Positions 1-12,338 of a stretch of DNA of 64,000 bases are shown here, one piece after another. The stretch is taken from contig JAINUG010000020.1 of NCBI GenBank assembly GCA_029706075.1, forward strand, positions 5,609,860 through 5,673,859, given 5' to 3'. The notes beneath the pieces were generated by a model. It saw nothing but the letters and a program-made list of their open reading frames with translations, was not told where the DNA came from and searched no databases. Numbering within the stretch: position 1 is the first letter of the stretch; each line of letters opens with the position of its first letter. A program made the translations under genes and the position numbers. This stretch comes from Aldrovandia affinis. Its lineage: Eukaryota; Chordata; Actinopteri; Notacanthiformes; Halosauridae.

Positions 1-619
1 TGAATGCTATCACCCTACCTCTTTTTGCATTGTTGAAGAGATTAGAGGGATCAGGGTGAAACAGACTGACTTAAGCCAGGGGTCTGATGGGGGGTCGGGC
101 TATTGAATAGTCATTATTTTTTCTATTCCCTTTAAAATATTGATTATATATATATTGCTATTGGTATTATCTCTGCCCCCCATCTCCTCGTCCGAATTAT
201 AACTGTTACTCTTCTGGGTGCTGTAGTGCTGGCTGTTAAAGAGGTTGGGGAGGCGTGTCTCTGGATTTTTGTTATTGCTGTTGGTCAACGGTTAGTGCTC
301 GGCATCTCGCCCTCTCCGTGTGCTTCAGTCTGTCAGCTCGAGGGGAACTGTGGGAGGTCACAACAGGCCGGACAGACATGCACGTAAACGGACAGAGAGG
401 TGTGAGAAGAACTGAACAAATTTACTGTGTATAGCGATGTCATATTTCATCTCCCCCTCCCCATTCTTTCTTTGGGTGGTGGGGGGGTCATGGTTTCTGT
501 TTCACTGTCTTGCGAGAAGCTTTTTTTTGTTGTTTTATTTTTTTGTTTGTTTTTTGTCAATTTGTCTTGTTTTTGTAAAGCTTGATTCATGTTGTATTAG
601 AGCCTCCAACACCAATAAA
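1..619 (+). other. Probable 3' UTR and polyadenylation signal of an upstream + strand gene
   Basis: No coding frame is recognisable. The stretch ends in a very T-rich run (about 530-585) followed by AATAAA at 614-619, the layout of a vertebrate 3' UTR end. The body of the gene would lie left of the window. In human and many vertebrates the gene upstream of CELSR2 on the same strand is the seryl-tRNA synthetase gene SARS1, so its 3' UTR is a candidate by synteny only; nothing in these bases identifies it. The short open frames here look like chance. Confidence 0.4.
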
Positions 620-1387
620 ATTTGAACTGGTAAATAGTATTGAATGCTCTTTTTCTAAAAACGAAAGAAATGTATATATGGTAATGTAAATCGATTTTGT
701 GTCTTTGGTTATATCCTGTTGCCTGGGGTGTAGAGTGTGTCATTCCACCATAGAAAGGATGTTCTGAATCTGGTGGGCTTCAATGGGAAGGCCATGGTGT
801 CGGGATCCTGATCCCGGGGGGTATAATTCTCCATGTTATTAAATTGATTCAAAAGTAGCTGGTATGCCTGGAAAGTGGAAACTACTTAATTATTGAATAC
901 ATAGGGACGTAACAGAAATATGAGTCAGGAAGTGATGCTGTTGCAAGTGAAGAATTACAGGAATTATTGTGTGCAGTCAAACTAGACCTAGACAAATTGT
1001 AAATGCCACAAAATGTCGTTGGATTGGATTTCACAACATCCTAATCCAGTTTTGCAGTGCACCCCCAAGTCTTACTTGAAGACTTATTTCACAGTAGATG
1101 ACATCATGCAGCAAGTGGGTGTTGCTGTATCAGGTTTGAGATTTTTCAGGTTTTATACAAACTCCAATTATAGTTCAAGGGATGTTAACATGTCTTTAAA
1201 AAATTGAAAACTGAAATTCACAAAGGCATTTGAACAGATGCAAAAGCTATTCTTGACATTTCTTTTTCATCCTGCATGGGTTGGAATAATAGAGTAGAGC
1301 CTCAGTAAAATACTTTTTCTGGACAAAAATCACATGCATTACATTACTGCTATCATTAGACAATTCATAAAATTGGAACACAAACAA
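620..1387. other. Intergenic, nothing recognised
   Basis: AT-rich single-copy-looking sequence between the putative upstream polyadenylation signal and the first MITE. I see no coding frame with recognisable similarity, no RNA gene and no clear repeat. Confidence 0.5.
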
Positions 1388-2056
1388 CAGGGGCCTGTCT
1401 CACGAAGGAAGTTCAACATAGTCAGGGTATCTTTGCGTTAGCCGGCTACACAAAGCCTAACAAAGGCAATTTGGGCTAACCTGTCTCACGACGGTGGTTA
1501 TCAACTTGCGCTGTCAACCCTGGTTTTTCCAATCGAGCTATGAGCGCGTGCACACAAAAGGGGCGGCGGCACTGTCTCGCAAAGCAGGATTGGTGGGTTA
1601 GCGAGCTAACGGTGATGGGAATGTGAGTCCAATCTATTGCACCAATCACTCTCGGGAATCATTTTACATTTAGGCATTTTGTCAGACGCTCTTGTCCAGA
1701 GCGACAGCGGTGCACCACCTAGGAATTGAACCTGCAACCTCTGAGTTACAAGCCCAGCTCCCTAACCATTACACTACGCTGCCAGCCATGACAGAATTAC
1801 ATCGCACTTAATATGCAACAGTAAATTAACGATAACTAACTATATAAACTGTATATTTGCTCAGGTTCTCCGCATCACCAACGGAATACGTATATATATG
1901 GATGGCTAGAAAACGTAGGGTAATACATACAGTTTGCTGCACAGTGATCGCATGGCTTCGACGAGTGGCACTTGTGACATGCGGCTCTAGAAGCTTGCAA
2001 AGATACAACATTTAGTTCGCTAACCCACTAATCCTGCTTAGTGAGACAGGCCCCTG
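1388..2056. mobile_element. MITE-like non-autonomous DNA transposon
   Basis: The ends are inverted copies: CAGGGGCCTGTCTCAC at 1388-1403 and its reverse complement at 2041-2056. A further similarity (AGCAGGATT...GGGTTAGC near 1583-1600 against GCTAACCCACTAATCCTGC near 2018-2036) supports a transposon with subterminal inverted repeats. There is no transposase. Flanking 8-mers do not match, so the superfamily is unresolved; a CAGGGG start would suit hAT but this is not proven. A SINE (1664-1786) sits inside it. Confidence 0.6.
1664..1786 (-). mobile_element. tRNA-derived SINE with UnaL2-type tail (short copy)
   Basis: Read on the minus strand it starts with a tRNA-like head (box A-like GTGTAATGGTTAGGGAGC, box B-like GGTTCAATTCC) and ends in a stem-loop (plus-strand coordinates 1687-1703) followed by CTGACAAAATGCC. 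It lacks the roughly 80-bp middle part present in the copies at 46055 and 62290. It is nested inside the MITE at 1388-2056, so it is younger than that insertion. Confidence 0.65.
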
Positions 2057-3471
2057 GTGAAAATAAATGGTTAAAGCCAACCACCTGAGGCTGCGCCAGT
2101 CATGTTTTACTGATAAAGTTGAAGTGTAACATTATTTGGTGCTTTATCCATTCTCTCACAAAAAAACATACTCTAGTATTAACATTAGTAAAACGTGTGA
2201 ACTTGATATACAACGTGATACAATTGATACCATGTCAAAATGTGTTAACTGTAGGATTAGTTCAATTATAAACATTTGCAGTCTGGTAACATCTGTTGCG
2301 ATGTGTTATTTCTTGGTTGTTATTGTTATTGTTATTCCTTGGTTGTTAAGATGTGATGCCTCACAGACTGCCAATTTTGCTTTTGCTATCGCTTTTGCGT
2401 TAAAATGAATGTCCACTAGATGTAGCAATTTCATAAGAAAGTAACTCAAAATAACCAACGCGTGAATTATATCAAAGCAGCACCGAGGAAGATGACCTTA
2501 TTATGTTTTTTATTATTATACAACATCTGTAACTTTTACGTTATATTTGAAAATGTATTTGGACTTGAAATGCACAACGATTCAATGTACAGCCTAAACC
2601 CTCTAGATGCATATAGCAGACCTATTGATCATCCATTTCCAATACAAACATATTATATCGCTGTATGCAAAATCTACGTTTCCTAAAACAGATATATGGG
2701 ACAATGTCGATTCAAATTGCACATCGAGTACCATAACATAATGGTGCATATAAAGCGTGTCTCAATGTTTGTATGCGCATATTCACCTCAAATCGGAAAA
2801 ATATCACCACTAGATGTGGCACCAGTGCATTCCAGTGTGCTTTCGGCAAGTTTAAAGCTTTCCAGGCTCCAAAGAGGTAGCAGTTCCACAATGATAGTAG
2901 TGTTGTCAGTGTTGTATTTTCCCCAAAGCATATTTTTCTTAATGTTGTTGTGGAGCTTGGCTTTTTAAAATTAATCTCCACATCAGATAACTTCAACGTT
3001 GTGCTCAAATATCGCAAGAATCGCATGCCTTTTATTGTTCGGCACAGTTCCATGAAACGGTTTCACGCACTTTAAAATAAATCTAATTAAAAAGCGCAGA
3101 CCACGTGTATATGAATACACGACAAAAATGTATACACTGGTGGCAGTGCTTGGGAAGCAATTGGGAAGGTGAATTTAAATCAATTGAATTTGAATTAACC
3201 TTAATTAATGGGAAAAGTGCAACAATGGAGTGTAGAGCATCCAAGACAAAGGTGTAAAATACAACGCCCCATTTAAGAGAAAAACGGTGGCTATGAATTA
3301 TATCATTTACTGGCGTAGGGTACCCCACTTCAGTCATTACCCTTTTAAGAGGAGAACAACCATGGCATACTATTCAGAAGGTACTTTGTGATATTACTTA
3401 CATTAATATCGATTTCAACCTATTAAGCTATACGAACCCTAATGCATTTTTCCCTTTGAGTTACCATCATT
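2057..3471. other. Intergenic region upstream of celsr2
   Basis: AT-rich sequence without recognisable genes. Open frames up to 113 codons occur on both strands but have no recognisable domain, start context or codon bias. Proximal regulatory elements of celsr2 would be expected here, but none can be named from sequence alone. Confidence 0.5.
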
Positions 3472-3478
3472 TATAAAA
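3472..3478 (+). promoter_or_regulatory. celsr2: TATA-like box, candidate celsr2 promoter
   Basis: TATAAAA followed by GG lies about 420 bp upstream of the celsr2 start codon. If used, transcription would start near 3500 and give a 5' UTR of roughly 400 nt. There is no CpG-island signal around it. An alternative is a more distant 5' untranslated exon spliced into this region, which cannot be excluded. Confidence 0.35.
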
Positions 3479-3898
3479 GGCGGAACATTTCTCTCTCCTT
3501 GAATTACCAAGCAGGCGGTGGTCTTGTCTCTAGTATTGTTGCCCTTTTAAGATCTGCCCCTAAAAGCAATCCACGCTTTTGCTGAATTCTCTCTCCCACT
3601 CTCTCTCTCTCCTGTTGTTTTGAAACAGGTTTATGGTAATGAGAAGCCCACAAGGCGCTGGAGTAGCTAGTCGGAGCCATTTTAATCATTTACACGTACT
3701 CAACGAGGTGACAACGTCTCTGGGACAGGTTGAGAAGCTGTGGAGAGGGGACTGCGGTTTCCTTCTCTGTCCAACTGGATTACCTACTGTTTGCTGGAAG
3801 TATGGACATGCCGCAACAAAAGAAACTGACCCGAATTAAAGTTTGAGGGCAGGCTGTTGTATATTATAGCAAGACAGGGTGAATAATATCCACGAGAA
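3479..3898 (+). other. celsr2: Probable 5' UTR of celsr2
   Basis: Lies between the TATA-like box and the start codon. It contains a (CT)-rich tract at about 3590-3612 and an upstream ORF (3633-3839). An in-frame stop (TAA at 3884-3886) sits 12 nt before the ATG, so the coding region cannot extend further upstream in this exon. Confidence 0.5.
3633..3839 (+). promoter_or_regulatory. Upstream ORF (68 codons) in the celsr2 leader
   Basis: An ATG at 3633 opens 68 codons ending 59 nt before the celsr2 ATG, in a different frame. The peptide resembles nothing I know. If the 5' UTR starts near 3500 this frame would lie in the leader and could reduce main-frame initiation. No conservation information is available. 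Confidence 0.3.
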
Positions 3899-6800
3899 AT
3901 GCTCGTCATTAAGTGGGATTTGCTGTTTGTTATCGCCGGGTGGTTAAAACTTGCCCGTTTGTCGGATTGTTACAGCGTGCACCTCCGCGCGGATGCGGAA
4001 CCGGGAACTGTTATTGCAAACCTGGGGCAGAGCGGTACTTGTACCCTGGACCAGGTAATCGCCCCCAAATTCACAAAGACCTTTGTAGACGCGGATGCTG
4101 CGAATGGGGTTGTGTTTATTTCTGAGGCATTGGATTGTTCTACGCTTTCTTCTAACCCCTTCACCGTATACATTGCTGCAGACTGCAAAACAAATGTGTC
4201 CGGCTTCAGACACCTCCTCACAAGCCGGTATGACGTTCATGTGCATGGCAGGAACTGTTTCAATAAGCACAAAAGGAAAACGAAACTGGACGTTGACATA
4301 ATCAGTTTGCTACAAGTTCACAGTCGCCAGTCCGTTTGTTACAACGCTGATTCTCCGCTTTTCCATGTGGGGGATTTATTGCCCGGCTGGCCGACTGGCA
4401 GCGAATTGCACTGCAGCGTGACCAGCGATTCATTATTATACTTTTCGGCGGGAGGATTGTTCGTTTCCGAGCGGCTCTGTTTGAAGCGTGGCGCATTGTT
4501 GGAACTGGATCTCCGCTGTAACAGGTGTGTAAATGGGGGGTTGTGCCAGGGTGCAGGAGGACAGAGGGAAGCTGCGGGGGCAAACGGAATCTCCATGCAC
4601 TTGCGTGTAGGTGTGGGCTCCTTCACGCAGGATTACTTGGAGGGGTTGCTGCAGGTAGCTGCGCAGTCAGATGTAGGGATAGTGAGCAGGAGAAAGAGAA
4701 ATGTCAATACCAGCCCTCAGTTCCAGCCTCCAATGTACCAGGTGTCTGTGCCAGAGAACAAGCCAGCTGGGACCCCAGTTGTCCTTTTGAAAGCAGTGGA
4801 TGCTGACGAAGGGGAGGCTGGCAGACTGGAGTATTTTATTGAGGCATTGTTTGACAGCCGGTCCAACAATCTGTTTGTTGTGGACCCGGTCAGTGGCTCG
4901 GTCACCACTGTTGAGGTGCTGGACCGTGAAACGAAGGACACCCACGTGTTCCGGGTAACAGCGGTGGACCATGGCACACCCCGCCGCACTGCAATGGCCA
5001 CCCTCACCGTCACCGTGAGCGACACCAATGATCACGACCCAGTTTTTGAACAGCAGGATTACAAGGAGAGTGTGCGGGAGAACCTTGAGATTGGGTATGA
5101 GGTGCTTACTGTTCGGGCCACAGACGGGGATGCCCCCATTAATGGAAATATCATCTACCATGTCCTCAACAGCAACGGCTCCAATGATGTGTTTGAGATT
5201 GACGCCAGGTCTGGGGTGATTCGTACTAAGGGCCCTGTGGACCGTGAGGTGGTGGAGGCCTACATGCTTCTTGTGGAGGCTAATGACCAAGGCCGGGACC
5301 CGGGGCCACGCAGTTCCACAGCAACCGTTTACATCTCGGTGGAGGATGACAATGACAACGTCCCTCAATTTAGCGAGAAGCGATACATTGTGCAGGTGCC
5401 CGAGGATCTGCCACCTAACTCTGAGATCCTCCAAGTGACCGCCACTGACCAGGACCGTGGCAGCAATGCCGTTGTGCACTTCAGCGTCATGAGTGGGAAC
5501 ACTCGAGGTCAGTTTTACATTGATGCCCAGACTGGTAAGATGGACCTGGTCAGCCATTTGGACTACGAGGTCAGCAAAGAATACACGCTGCGGATCCGGG
5601 CGCAGGATGGTGGCCGGCCGCCCCTCTCCAACATCAGTGGGCTCGTGACAGTGCAGGTTATAGACGTGAATGACAATGCCCCCATTTTTGTCAGCACCCC
5701 CTTCCAGGCCACTGTGATGGAGAACGTGCCGGTGGGCTACTCTATCATCCACATCCAAGCTATCGACGCAGACTCAGGCGACAACTCGCGACTGGAGTAT
5801 CGGCTCATTGAGACCACACCAAACTTCCCCTTTGCTATCAACAACAGCACTGGGTGGATTATAGTGGCTGAAGAGCTTGACCGGGAGACGGTGGACTTCT
5901 ACAACTTTGGGGTGGAGGCACGTGACCACGGTTACCCTCTGATGTCCTCCTCTGCCAGCGTCAGCATGACCATTCTGGATGTGAACGACAACAATCCACA
6001 GTTTACTCATCGATCCTACTACACACGCCTGAATGAGGACGCGACCGTGGGCACCAGCGTAGTGACGGTGTCAGCCGTGGACCGGGACATTAACAGCGTG
6101 GTGACGTACCAGATCTCTAGTGGGAACACTCGGAACCGCTTTTCCATCACAAGCCAGAGCGGTGGCGGCCTCATCACCCTGGCCCTGCCACTTGACTACA
6201 AGCTGGAACGGCAGTATGTGCTAAGCATCCAGGCCTCTGATGGCACACGTTTTGATATGACCAAGGTGTTTGTCAATGTCACGGACACCAACACACACCG
6301 CCCTGTCTTCCAGAGCTCTCACTACACGGTCAACATCAATGAGGACCGGCCCGTGGGAACCACGGTCGTGGTCATTAGCGCCACGGACGAGGACACAGGA
6401 GAGAATGCCCGTATCACCTATTTCATGGAGGACAGCATCCCCCAGTTCAGCATTGACTCTGACAGTGGTGCAGTCACCACCCAGATGGAGCTGGACTATG
6501 AGGACCAAGTCTCCTACACATTAGCTATCACAGCCAGGGACAATGGCATCCCGCAAAAGTCTGACACCACATATCTGGAGATTTTAGTGAACGATGTGAA
6601 TGACAACTCCCCGCAGTTCGTCAGAGACCAGTACATGGGCTCCGTGATGGAGGATGTGCCAGTGTACACCAGTGTGGTGCAGGTCTCTGCCACCGACCGC
6701 GACTCTGGGCTGAATGGCCGTGTCTTCTACACTTTCCAGGGGGGAGAGGATGGCGATGGCGACTTCATCATTGAGTCCACCTCAGGGATTGTGCGTACTC

Positions 6801-7484
6801 TGCGTCGCCTAGACCGTGAAAACGTGCCATTGTACAACCTACGAGCCTTTGCTGTGGACAAAGGCATTCCTGCCCTTAAGAAGTCTGTGGATATCCAGGT
6901 GGCGGTCCTGGACGTCAATGACAACCCTCCAGTGTTTGAGAAGGACGAGTTTGACATATTTGTGGAGGAGAACAGCCCCATTGGCTTGGTGGTGGCGCAT
7001 GTCACTGCCTCTGACCCGGACGAGGGGAGCAACGCACAGATCATGTACCAGATCGTGGAGGGCAACATCCCGGAGGTCTTTCAGCTGGACATCTTCTCAG
7101 GGGAGCTGACGGCCCTGGCGGACCTGGACTACGAGATGCGATCAGAGTACGTCATCGTAGTACAGGCCACCTCGGCCCCCTTGGTCAGCCGGGCCACCGT
7201 GCACATCAAGCTGATTGACAAGAATGACAACCTTCCCGTGCTCAAGAACTTCCAGATCATATTTAACAATTATGTTACCAACAAGTCCAGCAGCTTCCCT
7301 ACGGGGGTGATTGGGCGCATCCCTGCCCATGACCCGGATGTGTCCGACAAGCTCCACTACAACTTTGAGACCGGCAATGAATTGAATCTGGTTATCCTGA
7401 ACCAGAGCACAGGGGAGATCCGGCTGAGCAGTGCCCTGGACAACAATCGTCCGTTGGAGGCCACTATGAAGATCTCGGTGTCAG
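3899..7484 (+). CDS. celsr2: celsr2 exon 1: signal peptide, N-terminal region and cadherin repeats 1-9 (start)
   Basis: Encodes residues 1-1195 plus the first base of codon 1196. Residues 1-23 form a signal peptide with hydrophobic core LLFVIAGW. Residues about 24-263 are a Cys-containing region ending in RRKR (264-267), a furin-like site. Cadherin repeats follow at about 272-380, 381-486, 487-592, 593-698, 699-800, 801-902, 903-1008, 1009-1110 and 1111 into exon 2. Calcium motifs LDRE, DXD and DXNDN recur; the repeat 5-6 linker reads DTNTHRP (796-802) instead of DXNDNXP, and repeat 9 has LDNN instead of LDRE. The ATG is the first in frame after TAA at 3884, with G at -3. The exon ends ...TCAG before GTAAGG at 7485; the open frame would read on 15 codons into the intron to a TGA at 7532-7534. 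A single huge first exon is typical of CELSR genes. Confidence 0.95.
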
Positions 7485-9875
7485 GTAAGGATGATAAACA
7501 TTGTTCCTCTTTTGATTTAGCTTGCTGTACTTGACATGTTGGCCCTCTGTAGTCAATTTAATAATAAAAAAAACGTGGTACAATAATACTTTAAATTCAT
7601 TAGCTCTTTAATGCGTCTTTTATAATCTAGAATTATGCTTAGCCTGTCTTTTTAGAGGAATGATTGTTCTTTACATAAACACAGAGACTAGAATATACAC
7701 ACATGCATTAGGCCTAAATCAGATCATTCAGTTTTTAGAAGACACGTTTTTTTTTAAAGAACCTGGTACAAAAAATAATTTTGTGCCAGTTTGTTTGAGC
7801 AATTAAACAGTAATCAAAAAAGTAACAGAAAATAATTCATACAAACTGAGACTTTGAGTAAGCACACAACGTGAGCCTATATGACTATATCTGACTGAAA
7901 TTGTGTTCAGTTTTTCTCAACATTTTGTGAGTAGCCTTTTATACCTAACTGCAATATGGTCCAGTGTACCTAAATAACCACAATAAGACTTAAAACAAGC
8001 AACACTCTGCCCCATTGTTATTATGGGCAGTACATGTTGTATTTCAAACTATACATAATGTGTGTAAAGCATGCTACCTCTGTACTGTGACATCCTAACT
8101 GTGACTGCCTCATCAAAAAAAGTACTCCAAATCAGTAGGCTAGATATTTTTTACTTATTAAGATAGCATAACAGGTTTAATAGACACTTAGAGGTTGAGC
8201 CACATTAATTTACATTTCATATTTTGTGAGACTACAAAACATAGAAATATCACACAATTATTTCCCTACTGATTTATGTATGTTGTTACCTATAGACATC
8301 CAAGCCACCTACAGATGAGCAGGAGATAATTTAATTTTGAACAAATATGTAACTGGACTGGAATTGCCAATAGGAATGTTTTATGGCAGCTTCCTGGTGC
8401 CTTTTTATGACATCAAGTCATGTAGTGTAGTGCTTGTCCTTCAAGGACCTTGAAACTAAGAAATTAGAAAGGCACCCCTAGCACCAACATGTAAAAAACA
8501 CCTGGCATTTGCAGGGGATTTGAAATCAAGGTAATGCAAAAAAAACAAAAAACAGATATGGTGCTCGAATGACACATTATGTGGTTTAAACAATCCTATT
8601 TTTGACCCTTGGGTTCTTTGCAGTGGAGGACCTACAAGTTTAGAAACTGCTGTTCTGCGATGACTGAGTGTTGGGAGATAATTGGCCAGGAATAGTTATG
8701 GGATGATGCTGCCGGCCTCCCCCTTGCGAATTCCCAGAGAAGACGGTGGGGTGGGTGGGGTGGGGGTTCCCCGGCGACAGACGCGAAAGCTGCGTGTCTT
8801 AAAGGGGACAATGGCGGCCGATCGACTCAGAGGCCAACGTTCTCGCTGGGGCCATGGATGGGAACAGCTGTGGCTCAATCCGACCAATTAGGAGCCCGGT
8901 TTGTCCGCTGGGCCTGCACCTGCTGGGATATGTGTGTCAGCGTTCCCTCATGGAGAGTGGGAAAGAGGGAGGGAAAGAGGAGAGAAGGCAAACCAAGCCC
9001 TGTTTGAGATGGAGAGAATTTGGTGAGATGGGTGGGGGTGGTGGTGGGGGTGGTGGGTGGAGAAAAGCAAACAAAGGGAGCCAGAGAGAGATGGCCTGCA
9101 GATATGGACCAAGACATGGAAAAGAGAGCATAGCATGTGAGCAGGAAGGAGAAGTTAAAACATTTAAACAGTTACTGAGAGAGAGAGAGGAAGAGCGAGA
9201 GTGAGTTCACGTCTGGGTTTCAAAGGTACTGATCTGATTTTGTCTGCATTTTTGATGCTGTTACCAGACAGTGAAGCAGAGGGCATGAATTGATTGGATA
9301 GCTGACCAGTGTTTATGTAATTAGTCAGTGATCTCTAAAGCCTTTGGTGGCAGAGGGTCCCGGGACCTGGAGGGGAAACAATGAGGCCGGGAGGGTGACG
9401 TCATATTGCCCCATACAGTAACTGACACAATGGCTGTCTTCTGGAGGCAATGAACTAGAAAGAGACCGTCTTGACACAACAGATGTAAACTTGAGCTCCA
9501 TTGTCCATAGCACGAAAAGAGCCGCCCCCTCCAACTGCCCAGTTCCCCCTTCCCTCCTCAATTTACACACCCTGTAATCCATACCGTTCTCGGCCTCCAT
9601 TTTAATGTTGAGGATGTTCTGTTACTCACTGTGCTGTGAGTACTCACGCTAGCCAGATGTGATTCAATGGGTGCCATTTGGTAAAGGCAGGTGAACGGAG
9701 CCAGTGTTTTACCCTGATTGGTGAACAGGGATTACGTTTGTGCCTCTGTGTCACTCTCTCTAAAGTGTGTGGAGGTCGCAACAGCATAAAGCCATTTCAG
9801 AGAGCTCATGGGTTGGCAGTGTCGTTATGGTTATGCAGTTCTGTAGGGATTTTGGGTGTGGTTTGCGGGCACAAA

Positions 9876-9885
9876 TGTGTGTGTG

Positions 9886-9921
<36 letters not shown>
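9876..9921. repeat. (TG)n microsatellite
   Basis: About 46 bp of alternating TG with one interruption, in celsr2 intron 1. Confidence 0.9.
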
Positions 9922-9922
<1 letters not shown>

Positions 9923-12282
9923 CAGGGTTAACAGTGAGCCTGGTGGGATTATAGGTGAGAACAATGCTGTGGTTTATAGTCAAAGAGAAACAAGACATTG
10001 GATGTTACCCTCTTTCTCCTTTGGCAAATCAACAACTGGATCAAGTCAAAGCTTTTATCATGTGCCTTCAACAATTCATCATTTACATCACAGCCATGGT
10101 TAGATTATCACCCATTGTCTATTTATGGTTGGTATACAATATATTAATGGCACAAATACAAAATAATAATGGTCATTAAGGAGAAAGAAAACAAGTGTTT
10201 GAGATATCACAGTAAATATGCCAAGCATTCTCTAACCATCAGGTCAGGGTACTCATCTCTGTCAGTGCTGCAGAGGATTTACCATTCAAGCTAATGGACA
10301 TAATAGATCAATTGATTAGTCAAAATTGTCATGATAGACACTTGCCACCCCACTTAGCAACTGTTGTAAGTAGTCCCCTTTATGTGCTATAATAATATAC
10401 TGTAATTACCGTTATAATCTACTCTGTGCATAATTTACTGTAGACAAGAACAAAATTCACTGATGCGCTGCCAAGGCTCAAGTGTTGCCTTACATATTAA
10501 AAGGGACGTCTTCAGAAATGGTGAGCTTACAGGGATTTTGAAGTCCGTGGATGGCTTTTTTTAATTGCTGCCGAAAATGATGTTCTAACCGCTGGATGGT
10601 ACCACTGAGAACCTCTGTCCAGGGGGGCCTCCATTGCAATGTTATCATGCTCGCTGTCTGGGCGGGGATTCACAACAAGACCTTAGATTTGCATCTTTTT
10701 TGTTGTTGTTGAATCGCATCCCACGAACGTTGCGAATCACATCCTGCATCCAATGAACGACGTTCTTAAAGGGATGCTCATATCAGGCGGCTAGAGATTT
10801 GTAATGCGCCGTGCCACGTGGTTCTGTCACATGCACTGTAAGTGGCCGGATCACTCTCGCCAGGCTAATCCATTTTCTCCCACCCTGTGGAAGGTCCGTA
10901 CGTCACGCTGCTGAGCGAGAGGAAAGGGAGCACTGTCCTCTTCGCGACCGGCCTCTTTTCCTCCTCCGCTTGGCAATCGCATCCAAAGTTTGTTCTGGGC
11001 TTCTTTCACACTGGTTGTGCAAACTCCTATATCTCCTATGTTATAACTACATTGGTGCCACCTTTGTTGACATTTATGGACATATTATGAGATTCGCTGA
11101 CATCCAAACCACCAGTTCTAAGTCAGGTGGCAGTGTTTTTTTTGTGGAGTTTGGAAAAACAGCTTTAAGCCTTCAAAATTGTACCGACCTGTATCTGACT
11201 TTCATGAGCGCAAAGATGACCAAGCTATACGCAGAATAACAACGAACAATGAGAAAAACTAAAAAACAACTAAAGAAACAAGGTTACTTAAGCTGTTAAT
11301 AGCATTTTAACTTAAGAGAGAAAATATCAAAGGGGAAAAAGGTATATTATCATTCAGAAACCTTTTTTTGTGGGGGGTCTTGAAGCAGGTGAATCCGAAC
11401 AATTTCTTCTTACGGCACCGTTCCGAAGTCCCAGTGCCCCAATTTCATAACTGGAAGAACACTTTTATTATTGGAATTTTACCATCTGTGGTAGAATTCT
11501 ACCATAGGTGTGGCGTGTCCTTTCACTTGCAAATGAGGGCGGTTCTTGAAAACATCTGAAGTCCGTCACTCACATTTGGCAATTTTCCATGTCAGGGATT
11601 AAGTGTGTTTACCCTTTGGGGGATCACATGTCATTTTTTGAAGGCAGATGGTGACAGTGGATCAGGTGGAAAGTGGTCAACCTGTTTGAACTGAAGTGAA
11701 TATCCACCATGGAGCACACCATAGCAGTTTGAGGATGGTTGAAAAATGACTGCAGCTCAGACTGCTCAAAGGGAGCATTGTGGTGGTTCAGTCCCGGGGA
11801 GAGAGGGGCGAGGATACATATTAGCAGCAGCAAATGTCTTGCTTTGCCAGTTTCTCTTGCACAAAGCCTCTCTGGATTTTGTTTTACGCACAAGCACAAG
11901 CCTAAGGAAGTCACTGGAAAGTAAATAAAAGTAGAGACCTGCTTGCCACCTTTTAAAAATGTACTCCAACACGCCATTGTTTTGGTCAGCAGGCCTTCGC
12001 CAGAGCCCACAGGGTCCAGGTCTGGGGGGCTTTAGGCTCAATGCGTGAGACTTGAGGAGTCTGGGTGAAGTGGGGCCCTTGCCTTTCTCCCATATTTCTG
12101 CCTCTCTGTGTGCTTTATTAAAAAGGGCATTAGTCATAGTCTTTCCTGGTGCCCTGAAAGGTTTTCTCTCCTTTCCTTTCTATTGCTTGGCCTCCATTAT
12201 CCCCCTCGTTTCTGTCTGTCCTTCCCGCTCTCTTTCTGTTAATCATCTCTGTGTCCCTCTCCCTGTCGCAGTGCCTCTCGCT

Positions 12283-12338
12283 CAACCCTCTCTCCCCTCC
12301 ACCTCTTTTCTTTCCCCTCCCCTCCCCTCTCCTTTTTA
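12283..12338. repeat. Polypyrimidine/polypurine tract
   Basis: Nearly uninterrupted C and T with repeated CCCCT units within a wider pyrimidine-rich stretch of about 12130-12400. Such tracts can adopt triplex (H-DNA) structures; no function is evident. Confidence 0.6.

Noticed and set aside
1-300. Assigning the left-edge sequence to sars1
   Set aside because: Only synteny supports it; no coding sequence is in the window to confirm it.
4667-5758. A 363-codon open frame on the minus strand inside celsr2 exon 1
   Set aside because: It lies wholly opposite the cadherin coding sequence, has no domain of its own and results from that exon's codon bias.
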